NCBI GenBank assembly: GCA_029216955.1
Contig: JANAVB010010791.1
Span: 6,772,875 to 6,836,874, forward strand
From: Iris pallida
Taxonomy: Eukaryota > Streptophyta > Magnoliopsida > Asparagales > Iridaceae
Reading direction: 5' to 3'
Length of the DNA: 64,000 bases
A program made the translations under genes and the position numbers. Below the pieces are notes generated by a model. The model ran no database searches. It was not told the DNA's origin and worked only from the letters and a program-made list of their open reading frames with translations. Positions 34,014 to 44,540 of this stretch are shown in pieces (the stretch's first letter is position 1; each line of letters opens with the position of its first letter).

Positions 34014-36600
34014 TGTCACTTCCCATTCCCAGAATACATATTTTTAGAATGCATGTACTGTTTAAATGTAAATATTTTATATTTATCATGTATTGCTCTA
34101 TATTTAAATCCCTTTAAATTTTATGTTAATTAATTTCCTGCAATTTTATTTCTGCACGTTACTTTCTGCTTTTATACTCTGCTTTAGCTTTGCTATGGGT
34201 TCGACTCAGATTGGTTTAATTATGTTGGTTCATCATGAACCAAAATAAACCTCCACCTACCACCACTCCTTCATTTAAAAGTCCCATCCCCTTTCTCTCT
34301 CTTCATTACTTCACTATTACTCTTCTTCTTCCTCATAACTCTTCCACCAACCTAGGAGAGCAAGGCAAATGCCAACTTGCTTCCTGATGGATCCCCATTA
34401 TTGTTGTTCCATCATATTCCTTATTTGATTCTAAGTCTCTGTAGTACTTAGCATTTCCAATTTCCATGGCTTATTTGTTGTAGATCTAAGTTTGATGCAT
34501 TTTCGGGTTTCTTAGGTTTGATCTAGTAAACTTTGCTATCTTCAAGTTTTGATGGTTTCATGTTGTAAAAAATTTCGTTCTACCCAATTTTGACCTATGG
34601 AAGTCCATATTTGGGCTTGGGATGAAGGATTTATGGAGCTTGGAAGCAATGGCTTCCATGGTTCTGTTCTCAGAAAAATTCGGAGAGGAAGAATAGCCAC
34701 AGCACATGATATTTATTTTCCACAGCCGCATGAATCTTCCTTCCTCAGGCGCATGAGATTATTTATTTTCCAATCGTTTCCCACAGCGCATGAGATTATT
34801 TATTTCCCAATCGTTTTCCACAGCGCATGAGATTATTTATTTCCCAATCGTTTCCTACAGCGCATGAGATTATTTATTTCCCAATCATTTCCCACAGCGC
34901 ATGAGATTTATTTCCCACAGCCGCATGAATCTTTCTTCTTCAGGCGCATGAGATTATTTATTTCCCAATCGTTATCCACAGCGCATGAGATTTATTTCCC
35001 ACAGCCGTATGAATCTTTATATCTCAGGCGCATGAGATTATTTATTTCCCAATCATTATTTCCCAATCATTATTTATTTCCCAATTTTTATTTCTCGAAT
35101 TTGGTATTAATTAACATTGATTGTTATCATGAGATTAATAATTGATCATGCGTTCCTAGATGGAACTAAGAGACTGGCTAGTCGTCTTATTGAATTAAAT
35201 GGAATAAGACACGTTCATATTAACTATGAACTATTATAATCGATTGGTCAATCCCGAATATTGACATATAGATACATGCAGGCTATAATTTATTTATTTA
35301 TTTTACGAAAGCAGCATGTGTACTCTATGGTCAAGGCATGATTATTCCGTGGTTAGTTTTAATTGTTGCATTACGCTATGTAAGACCTACAACCTAACCG
35401 TACGGGTATCGTTGTAGAGTTGGGCATATCGTACTTTGTACGGAAGTACTCATTCTGAATGACCATGATCCACGGCATGGAATTTCACTTAACATAGAGG
35501 CTACTAAGTTAAATAAAATAATAATTGCATGGAGAGAATGGATTTCTGAGTTCTTACATGGCAGCCCTCTTTGGGACTATTAGCGCCCAACAGGCCGGCT
35601 GGTTCCCACAGATACTGCAATTCTGCCACACGGGCAGGGAGCGGTATCTGCTTATATTATTGTATATTGTATATTGATGACGGGCGTCCCGCTGGGACTC
35701 GTCTAATTCATGGTTGGCGCAATTGATTGATTGGATCGACTAGCCTTGCTTGTCCATAGTAAGAACTGAGAAATCCTTATTGCATAATTCCAGGATAACT
35801 TGGGACTCACAGTAGTAAGCCGTAGGAGTTGGATGGCCGTTTAAGTTGATTTGTTTGTGTACTGTACCTACTCTGTTACCTAACTGAGATGATCAGAGCA
35901 TCAGGACATGACGGGCCAACTTCTATTCTTGTTTGGTTGGAAGGTTGGTTCGAAGTGTCGTGATGTTACGTGAATTCCAGTAGCAAGCAGAGATCTATTA
36001 TTATATTCTCTTATTTACTGGTTTAATGTCTCATATCGTGCTACCTTGCGGTACTTAGAGGTCTAACCTCTCTGGTTTTGCATGGCCAGATTTAGAGCCG
36101 GTTCCCGAGGACTCAACTTATCTCTACCTCCAAGATGGTCAATACTAGAGGAATGATCGCAGGAGGACTCGAGTGGGTTCCTTACTTCCCCGCTCGTTTT
36201 CTTAATTACTTTACATTTTGTCGCTTGGCACCGACATGTTAGTCGAATAGTCTTGCACTTACTTTTACATGATTGTAATTAAGTCAGACTGCAGCTGATA
36301 ACAATTGTGTATATGTTGCTATATCATCTGGCTATGTTTTGTAAAGCCAGATCTCAAGAACATTTTGACTAAGTGTTTGGGACGCCTTATTGCTTTATCT
36401 TAAATGTTCTCTGTTATTGCTTCTTGTTTGAATGATTGAGACAATAGATGTGAAGTGACCATAGCGAGACTTTCATGTAGTATGCGCCCCCTTATCTTTT
36501 AGACAGCATTGATCGTATTATACGGTATACATCTACCCGTAATACGTAGCTGGCTGAGTCATTCACCCGCTCTCCAGTATTATGGTTCTGGGGCGTGACA
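34014..36600 (+). repeat. Chromovirus 5' LTR
   Basis: It starts TGTCACTTCCC and ends CTGGGGCGTGACA. The U3 is AT-rich. A TATA-like catttaaaag at about 34270-34279 is followed by a pyrimidine-rich leader (ccctttctctctcttc...). A tandem array (34690-35060) and cg-rich 3' parts follow. No gene lies within it. Confidence 0.95.
34690..35060 (+). repeat. Tandem array of ~36-bp units in chromovirus 5' LTR
   Basis: The core is gcgcatgagattatttattt followed by cccaatcgtttcccaca, present about eight times in full or shortened forms, with interspersed gccgcatgaatctt variants. The 3' LTR has the same number of gcgcatgagat cores (about 42480-42845). The array lies in the transcribed part of the LTR. The open frames over it are repeat artefacts. 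Confidence 0.85.
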
Positions 36601-36609
36601 AGGTTTTAG

Positions 36610-36625
36610 TGGTGGCCCATGCAGG
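36610..36625 (+). promoter_or_regulatory. Candidate primer-binding site of the chromovirus
   Basis: TGGTGGCCCATGCAGG begins 9 bases after the 5' LTR. It is shared with elements A and D, and is not the initiator tRNA-Met site. Confidence 0.5.
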
Positions 36626-36916
36626 TCTGATTTCAGACTTGTGGGGTATTTTGATTTATAGGATGTCTCAATCACATATGTTTTCCCTTGATCTCCTGAT
36701 TCGTTATTCTCGATTCTAGCTTGACATTCCGGTATCCTTTGACTTCTTTGATCTTTCCTGTCCGAACTGTTTGATTGTTCTTTTGTCCCTTTTCTTAGGG
36801 GCACTTCGTCCGCATCTGTCGGGACTGGACAGCAGCAACAAGGGCAACATGGACAACATGACCAGGTTGGTCAGCTACAAGGACCAGTACTACCTCAAGA
36901 GACTATCCAAGAAGAA

Positions 36917-38302
36917 GTGATAGTGGAACCAGCAGCTGGACCGCAGTATCCGGAGGTTCCAACACCAACAATAGTTCCACCCACCCCTGTAGAAGTAGAC
37001 ACACCAGCCCTTCTGGAGATAATGAGAGGGATGATGGCCACTCAGCAACATCATATGTTAGCCCAACAACGTATGCACGCTCAGTTACAAGAGCAGAATG
37101 TACTACTTAACCAAGGATTACAGACAGCTTTAGAAAGAGGGACAAGGATAGATTTAGGAGCGTCGGCCAGGTTTTGCAAGTACAACCCCCGCCGTTTCGA
37201 AGGCACGGAGGATGCCATCTCAGCAGATGCATGGCTTAAGGATATTGAGGCTATTTTGACAGCCGCTTAGGTGCCGGCAGAAGAACGTGTGGATCAGGTG
37301 AAGTTGTTACTTCAGGATCTCGTACGTGATTGGTGGGAATCAGAGGAGGTAGGCATCAGATGTCCTGTGGCTTGGGACGATTTTACAGCAAGATTCAAGA
37401 CAAAGTACTATAGAGTTGTGGCACAGTTTGAGCTACAACAGAAGTTTATCAACCTCAGACAGGTTGGCAAGACTGTAGATGCTTATGTAGCAGAGTTCTG
37501 CAGATTGAGTAGGTTCGCCCCAGAGATGGTAGCAACAGAGAGCCAGAGGGCTATGAGGTTCCAGCAAGGGTTTCATCTTAAGCTCTTGCAATTGATAGAG
37601 GGGCACAATTACCAGACTTTTGATAAACTATTGACGGCGACTCGAAGGCATGAGATAACCGTTCAGAGGATTACGGCAAGGACTGGAGGTCAGAAGAGAT
37701 CCCACAGTCAGATTGAAGGAGGAGGGGGAGTAGCGCCCCGAACAACAGTATCATCCCCTGGCATTCGTATCCACGATGTGGCACTGCGAGGACCAGCACC
37801 ACCACCCAGGCAGCAGCAACAACAACAGAGGAAGAACCAGCAACCCCCAGCGGGCTGCACTTATTGCGGGAAGATAGGGCACACTAGAGATGTGTGTCGG
37901 GCATTGAACGGACTGTGTTTGATATGTGGAAATCCAGATCATCGGGTTACCACATGTCCCATGAATTCGAGGTCAGGAGGACCAGTGCAGCAGTTTTCTG
38001 CTCTGCCAGCACCAGGGGCAGGGAAGTATCGAGGACCCGTAGTGGCAGTGAGACCATTGGCCCAGCGTCCGTTAATGCCACAGGCTCAGATATTTCGGCA
38101 GCAGGGACCGCCGATGCAGCAGTACCAGCATAGACCACCCCAGCATCATCAAGGAAGGGGCCAGCAGCAGCACCAGGCTAGGCCACAGCATGGGAACCAA
38201 CAAGGAGGTCGAGGACAGGCATTCACTCTGTCCTTGGAAGAGGCATTAGCATCAGGAGATGTTGTGGCAGGTAAAATTCTCGTCGCCTCATATCCGCAGT
38301 AG
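36917..38302 (+). pseudogene. gag: Chromovirus gag pseudogene
   Basis: Gag forms the particle and binds RNA. The frame 36917-37270 is read through one in-frame TAG (37268-37270) into 37271-38302. The retrotrans_gag core is at about 37300-37640 (LLLQDLVRDWWESEE, WDDFTARFKTKYY, VAEFCRLSRFAPEM). Two zinc knuckles CX2CX4HX4C follow at 37856-37897 (CTYCGKIGHTRDVC) and 37916-37957 (CLICGNPDHRVTTC), then a Gln/Arg-rich tail. The first ATG of the frame is upstream of 36917 in doubtful context (the internal region before it, 36626-36916, has no clear start). A stop at 38300-38302 with a frame change separates gag from protease. Confidence 0.92.
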
Positions 38303-38870
38303 CATTGTTTGATTCGGGAGCATCGCACTCATTTATATCTGCACAATTTGTAACACGGCTAGGAATAGAATTCGAGGCATTGCCAGGAAGGTTAAATATA
38401 CTCACTGGTAATGGTCTCGTAGGAGTTAGTAGAGTTATTCTAGCATGTAGCATTATAGTTTGTGGGCATTCCTTACCCGCCCGGTTGATAGAATTTTTTG
38501 TTGGAAATTTTGACGTTATCTTAGGCATGGACTGGCTGTAAGACAGTCATGCGACAATAGATTGTCGTAGAGGGAGTATATCTTTTGATATTCCAGGCAT
38601 GAAGCGGTTCACCTTAGTCAGATCTGTGGCAACTCAACAAGAGCAGGGAGTAGTGACGGCAATGGAAGAAGTTCAAGTCCCGAAGGTAGTTGAAGAGTTT
38701 CTAGACGTATTTCCTGAAGAACTTCCAAGTCTACCACCGGTTAGAGATATTGAGTTCAGTATAGAATTGGCACCTAGAACTAAACCGATATCAGATCGAG
38801 TTTATAGAATGGCGGATTCCGTACAGGCCAAGGTATATCAGCACATAAAGGAACTGAAGGAGAAGAAGTT
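38303..38870 (+). pseudogene. pol: Chromovirus aspartic protease pseudogene
   Basis: The active-site motif FDSGASHSFIS begins at about 38308, with the catalytic Asp present. ILGMDWL follows at about 38521-38538. An in-frame TAA at 38539-38541 interrupts a normally continuous domain. After it the frame runs on through the protease-RT linker (FLDVFPEELPSLPPVRDIEF, about 38698-38757), which is typical of Tekay-type pol. The frame changes again at about 38870-38885. Confidence 0.9.
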
Positions 38871-40270
38871 CATCCAACTAGCGTGTCACCATGGGCAGCA
38901 CCAGTGGTACTTGTGGGAAAGAAGGATGGGTCATCCAGATTGTGCATCGATTACAGAAAGCTTAACGCGACAACAGTGAAGAACAAGTACCCACTACCCA
39001 GGATCGACGACTTATTTGATCAGTTGAGCAAAGCTAGAGTTTTCTCCAAGATAGATCTTCGTTCAGGGTATCATCAAGTGAGGGTTCGGAAGGAGGACAT
39101 TTCCAAGACAGCATTCAGGTCGAAGTATGGGCATTATGAATTCTTAGTAATGCCGTTTGGTTTGACCAATGCTCCAGCAATCTTTATGGATTTAATGAAT
39201 CGCATCTTTATGCCGTACTTGGATCAATTTGTCGTTGTGTTTCTCGACGACATTCTTGTATATTCAACTAGTGATGAGGAGCATGAAGATTACCTCCGGA
39301 AGGTGTTACAGGTTCTGAGAGAGAACCAGTTGTATGCCAAGCTCAGCAAGTGTGAGTTTTGGTCGGATTATATTTCATTTTTGGGTCATATCATATCAGG
39401 AGCTGGAGTAGCAGTGGATCCCAAGAAGGTAGAAGCAGTAAAAAGTTGGCCAGTACCCAAGATCGTAGCAGATGTACGGAGTTTCTTAGGATTGGCAGGA
39501 TATTACAGAAGGTTTGTATCAGATTTTGCAAGGCTTTCAGCACCCATGACCCGCTTGACACGGAAGGACGTGCCATTCGTCTGGTCGGCAGAATATCAGG
39601 CATCATTTGAGAACTTGAAGCAGAAGTTGATATCAGCGCCTACTCTTACATTGCCAGTTGGACCCGGAGGTTTTACCGTTTATTATGATGCATCAGGTAA
39701 AGGACTTGGATGTGTCCTCATGCAGCACGAAAAGGTGATAGCGTATGCATCTAGGCAGCTTCGAGACCACGAGAAGAATTATCCAACTCATGACTTGGAG
39801 TTGGCAGCAGTAGTATTTGCTTTGAAGATATGGAGACATTACTTATATGGTGACCGAGTAGACATGTACACAGACCATAAAAGTCTGAAGTACATCTTTA
39901 CCCAGAAGGAACTGAATATGAGGCAGAGAAGATGGTTAGAGTTGATCAAGGATTACGACGTGGAGCTTCAGTATCATCCAGGCAAGGCTAATGTGGTAGC
40001 AGATGCTCTCAGCAGGAGAGGCGGCGCATTTATGTTAACAACACAGAGGCATATCTTAGAAGACCTTCAGGAGATGGGCATCGAGGTTATACTTCCTAGT
40101 GATGTAGGAGTTCTGACGAGTCTACAAGTTCAATCCAATTTGGTAGACAGGATCAAGGCAGCTAAGGCACAAGACCCAAGGATTCAGAAGCTTAGGACAG
40201 AATATGAGTCAGGGCTCAGGAAGGAGATGAGAATTCATGAAGATGTTACACTTAGATTTGGCCACGTCTA
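38871..40270 (+). pseudogene. pol: Chromovirus reverse transcriptase and RNase H, mostly open frame
   Basis: This is the best preserved coding part, an open stretch of about 500 codons (38883-40397), of which the last 40 are shifted. RT blocks are in order: [51 protein letters not shown] and FLDD (39240-39251, residues about 120-123), followed by KCEFW and FLGH. The RNase H has YYDASG at about 39681-39698 (Asp at 39687-39689), [19 protein letters not shown] and [10 protein letters not shown], ending with NVVADALSR. It is entered by a frameshift at about 38880 and left by one near 40270, so it cannot be made as part of a full polyprotein from this copy. Confidence 0.95.
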
Positions 40271-41405
40271 TGTGTGCCTAGTGGAGATATCAGACAGGAG
40301 GTTATGGCAGAAGCTCACAGCTCTCAGTATTCTATTCACCCTGGAGGGACCAAGATGTACCAAGATATCAAGCAGCACTTCTGGTGGAACGGAATGAAAA
40401 GGGAGATAGCTAGATTTGTTTCCCGTTGCTTGGTATGTCAGCAAGTGAAGGCAGAACAGCAGAGGCCAGCAGGGTTATTGTAATCCGCTTCCTATCCCGG
40501 AATAGAAATGGAAGCATATTACCATTGGACTTTGTAATCGGTTTACCGAGATCACCAAGTGATAAAGATGCTATTTGGGTGATAGTAGATCAGTCTTACT
40601 AAGGTTGCACACTTTCTTCCTTTCAGAGTAGGGCAATCTACAGAAAAGTTGGCAGAGTTGTATATGCAGCAGATAGTCAGGCAGCATGGGGTCCTAGTCA
40701 GTATTGTGTCAGATAGAGATACCCATTTTATATCACATTTTTGGAAGAGCTTACATCATAGCCTGGGTACCAAGTTAAGATTTAGCACGGCTTACCATCC
40801 ACAGACGGACGGATAATCAGAAAGAACAATTCAGACTTTAGAGGATATGTTGCGAGCTTGCACCCTAGATTTTAGAGGATCTTGGGAGAGCCACCTACAT
40901 GTGGTCAAGTTCTCATACAATAACAGTTATCAAGCCAGTATCCAGATGGCGCCATTTGAAGCACTATATGGTAAGAAGTGTAGGTCGCCACTGGCATGGG
41001 ATGATATTGGGGAGAGGAAGATGCTAGGCCCATAAATAATTGTCCAGACCAGTTGAAGTGGTTAAGGAAGTTAGAGAACGACTTCGAGTTGCGCAGAATC
41101 GGCATCGTCATTGGGCGGACCAGCATCGTAGGCCGCTAGAGTTTTCTGTTGGGGACCACGTGTTCTTACGGATCTCACCTACCCCTGGGGTCATTAGGTT
41201 TGGCGTTCACGGGAAGTTGAGTCCGCGGTACGTGGGCGCATTTGTTATTCTTGATAGGATAGGCGATGTTGCTTATCGTTTATCCCTTCCACCTTCGTTA
41301 CGAGAGGTGCATGACATATTTCATGTATCTCAGTTACGAAGGTATGTATCGGACCCAAGCCATATCCTTGATCATTCTGAGCTGGTTGTTGGTACCAACC
41401 TGTCT
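40271..41405 (+). pseudogene. pol: Chromovirus integrase pseudogene
   Basis: The zinc finger H...H...C...C is in 40310-40455 ([13 protein letters not shown]...CLVCQQVK). The catalytic core follows, broken: TAA at 40481-40483, several stops and frame changes between 40484 and 40846, and a TAA at about 40815 in the conserved HPQTDG.SERT block (the Asp in VSDRDTHF near 40710 is visible). The piece 40847-41035 (KFSYNNSYQASIQMAPFEALYGKKCRSP) ends the core. A frameshift near 41040 leads to the C-terminal GPY/F-type region (GDHVFLRISPTPGV, KLSPRYVGAFVIL, VHDIFHVSQLRRY). No active integrase can come from this copy. Confidence 0.92.
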
Positions 41406-41561
41406 TACGAGGAACAACCTGTGTCTATTTTGGACCGAAGAGAGAAGATACTCAAGAACCGAACAATTAGCCTTGTTCGGATTGCTTGGGGTCATCACTC
41501 TTTAGGGGAGTCAACGTGGGAACGTAAGGATGATATCCGATCACGGTATCCGCACCTGTTT
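41406..41561 (+). pseudogene. Chromovirus chromodomain
   Basis: Residues about 123-174 of the frame starting at 41040 read EEQPVSILDRREKILKNR, then ISLVRIAW, then ESTWERKDDIRSRYPHLF. This is a C-terminal integrase chromodomain as in Tekay/Del chromoviruses, where it directs integration to particular chromatin. The domain itself is unbroken, although the protein upstream is not. The reading frame continues to 41696, beyond the usual end near the Pro-His-Leu-Phe motif. Confidence 0.9.
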
Positions 41562-41762
41562 GACTCACAAGGTATATCTCTTTCGTATACCTTGATTGTC
41601 TTAGCTCCTCATGCTTATTACCTTATGAATAGAATTGCTTGGTGTTGTAAAATGTTCAACATAGATATGTTACTTGCTATTGACATTGTAGAATGATTGC
41701 TAACTTAAATTGCTTATACCTGGAGAAGTTCAGCTCTGATGTTTCTGTCCTGCTTGGATTTG

Positions 41763-41800
41763 AAATTCCGAGGACGAAATTTTTCTAAGGAGGGTAGAGA
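41763..41800 (+). promoter_or_regulatory. Polypurine tract and conserved pre-LTR block
   Basis: The block aattccgaggacgaaat, then ttttctaaggagggtagaga, directly precedes the 3' LTR. Purine-rich AAGGAGGGTAGAGA at 41787-41800 is the likely plus-strand primer. The preceding gaggacgaaat is shared in reverse complement with the pre-LTR blocks of E, F and A. Confidence 0.8.
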
Positions 41801-44388
41801 TGTCACTTCCCATTCCCAGAATACATATTTTTAGAATGCATATACTGTTTAAATGTAAATATTTTATATTTATCATGTATTGCTCTGTATTTAAATCCCT
41901 TTAAATTTTATGTTAATTAATTTCCTGCAATTTTATTTATGCACGTTACTTTCTGCTTTTATACTCTGCTTTAGCTTTGCTATGGGTTCGGCTCATATTG
42001 GTTTAATTATGTTGGTTCATCATGAACCGAAATAAACCCCCACCTACCACCACTCCTTCATTTAAAAGCCCATCCCCTTTCTCTCTCTTCATTACTTCAC
42101 TATTACTCTTCTTCCTCATAACTCTTCCACCAACCTAGGAGAGCAAGGCAAGTGCCAACATACTTCCTGATGGATCTCCATTATTGTTGTTCCATCATAT
42201 TCCTTATTTGATTCTAAGTCTCTGTAGTACTTAGCATTTCCAATTTCCATGGCTTATTTGTTGTAGATCTAAGTTTGATGCATTTTTGAATTTCTTAGGT
42301 TTGATCTAGTAAACTTTGCTATCTTCAAGTTTTGATGGTTTTATGTTGTAGAAAATTTCGTTCTACCCAATTTTGACCTATGGAAGTCCATATTTGGGCT
42401 TGGGATGAAGGATTTATGGAGCTTGGAAGCAATGGCTTCCATGGTTCTGTTCTCAGAAAAATTCGGAGAGGAAGAACAGCCACAGCGCATGATATTTATT
42501 TCCCACAGCCGCATGAATCTTCCTTCCTCAGGCGCATGAGATTATTTATTTCCCAATCGTTTCCCACAGCGCATGAGATTATTTATTTCCCAATCGTTTC
42601 CCACAGCGCATGAGATTATTTATTTTCCAATCGTTTCCCACAGCGCATGAGATTATTTATTTCCCAATCATTTCCCACAGCGCATGAGATTATTTCCCAC
42701 AGCCGCATGAATCTTTCTTCTTCAGGCGCATGAGATTATTTATTTCTCAATCGTTTTCCACAGCGCATGAGATTTATTTCCCACAGTCGTATGAATCTTT
42801 ATTCCTCAGGCGCATGAGATTATTTATTTCCCAATCATTATTTCCCAATCATTATTTATTTTCCAATTTTTATTTCTCGAATTTGGTATTAATTAACATT
42901 GATTGTTATCATGAGATTAATAATTGATCATGCGTTCCTAGATGGAACTAAGAGACTGGCTAGTCGTCTTATTGAATTAAATGGAATAAGACACGTTCAT
43001 ATTAACTATGAACTATTATAATCGATTGGTCAATCCCGAATATTGACATATAGATACATGCAGGCTACAATTTATTTATTTATTTTACGAAAGCAGCATG
43101 TGTACTCTATGGTCAAGGCATGATTATTCCGTAGTTAGTTTTAATTGTTGTATTACGCTATGTAAGACCTACAACCTAACCGTACGGGTATCGTTGTAGA
43201 GTTGGGCATATCGTACTTTGTACAGAAGTACTCATTCTGAATGACCATGATCCACGGCATAGAATTTTACTTAACATAGAGGCTACTAAGTTAAATAAAA
43301 TAATGATTGCATGGAGAGAATGGATTTTCGAGTTCTTACATGGCAGCCCTCTTTGGGACTATTAGCGCCCAACAGGCCGGCTGGTTCCCACAGATACTGC
43401 AATTCTGCCACACGGACAGGGAGCGATATCTGCTTATATTATTGTATATTGTATATTGATGACGGGCGTCCCGCTGGGACTCGTCTAATTCATGATTGGC
43501 TGCAATTGATTGATTGGATCGACTAGCCTTGCTTGTCCATAGTAAGAATTGAGAAATCCTTATTGCATAATTCCAGGATAACTTGTGACTCACAGTAGTA
43601 AGCCGTAGGAGTTGGATGGCCGTTTAAGTTGATTTGTTTGTGTACTGTACCTACTCTGTTACCTAACTGAGATGATCAGAGCATCAGGACATGACGGGCC
43701 AACTTCTGTCCTTATTTGGTTGGGAGGTTGGTTCAAAGTGTCATGATGTTACGTGAATCCCAGTAGCAAGCAGAGATTTATTATTATATTCTCTTATTTA
43801 CTGGTTTAATGTCTCATATCGTGCTTCCTTGCGGTACTTGCTATTAGAGGTCTAACCTCTCTGGTTTGCATGGCCAGATTTAGAGCCGGTTCCCGAGGAC
43901 TCAACTTACCTCTACCTCCAAGATGGTCAATACTAGAGGAATGATCGCAGGAGGACTCGAGTGGGTTCCTTACTTCCCCGCTCGTTTTGTTAATTACTTT
44001 ATATTTTGCCGCTTGGCACCGACATGTTAGTCGGATAGTCTTGCACTTACTTTTACATGATTGTAATTAAGTCAGACTGTAGCTGATAACAATTGTGTAT
44101 ATGTTGCTATATCATCTGGCTATGTTTTGTAAAGCCAGATCTTAAGAACATTTTGACTAAACGTTTGGGACGCCTTATTGCTTTATCTTAAATATTCTCT
44201 GTTATTGCTTCTTGTTTGAATGATTGAGACAATAGATGTGAAGTGACCATAGCGAGACTTTCATGTAGTATGCACCCCCTTGTCTTTTAGACAGCATTGA
44301 TCGTATTACACAGTATTCATCTACCCGTAATACGTAGCTGGCTGAGTCATTCCCCCGCTCTCCAGTATTCTGGTTCTGGGGCGTGACA
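41801..44388 (+). repeat. Chromovirus 3' LTR
   Basis: A 2,588-bp copy of the 5' LTR. It has the same tandem array (about 42480-42845), TATA-like site and terminal GCGTGACA, and is directly followed by CTAAT. Confidence 0.95.
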
Positions 44389-44540
44389 CTAATAATATAA
44401 TCATAATTAATATTAAAATATTAAATAAATTAATAATTTTAAAAATCAGATTAATTCTTTAAAATCAGGTTTTTTTAACAAAAATTCTACTTTTCAAAAT
44501 ATAAATTCTAAAATTCATAAAACGATTCTAGGGAGTTATA

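Larger units (their letters stand above)
34014..44388 (+). mobile_element. Ty3/gypsy chromovirus (Tekay/Del type), complete ends, decayed genes
   Basis: The LTRs are 34014-36600 and 41801-44388 (2,587 and 2,588 bp, TGTCACTT...GCGTGACA). The target duplication CTAAT is perfect (34009-34013, 44389-44393). The internal region has gag, protease, RT, RNase H, integrase and a C-terminal chromodomain, in the order that defines chromoviruses. About 7 substitutions and one indel separate the LTRs over the first 300 bases by eye, so this is one of the younger insertions here. Every coding domain is nevertheless interrupted by stops or frameshifts. Confidence 0.95.
26731..44540 (-). mobile_element. Element D 5' LTR, split by two nested insertions
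   Basis: On the minus strand the LTR begins at 44540 and ends at 26731. Three segments belong to it: 26731-26803, 30971-34013 and 44389-44540. They make about 3.26 kb after removing the solo LTR C and the chromovirus with one copy of each duplication. The left end TGTCACGATCC...CGGATACGAG...GACACGCCCAGCC matches the end of solo LTR J at 56315 in reverse complement. The right end (minus strand TATAACTCCC) matches J's start TGTAACTCCA, with the terminal G changed to A. Segment 30971-34013 contains a (TA)n tract, a moderately GC-rich region (32600-33720) and no gene. It also has the catgatc/cccgg-rich block typical of J's last kilobase. Confidence 0.75.

Noticed and set aside
34597..35145. Frames with repeated RRMRLFISQS words in the chromovirus LTR
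   Set aside because: They are products of the tandem leader array, and the same frames occur in the 3' LTR by duplication.
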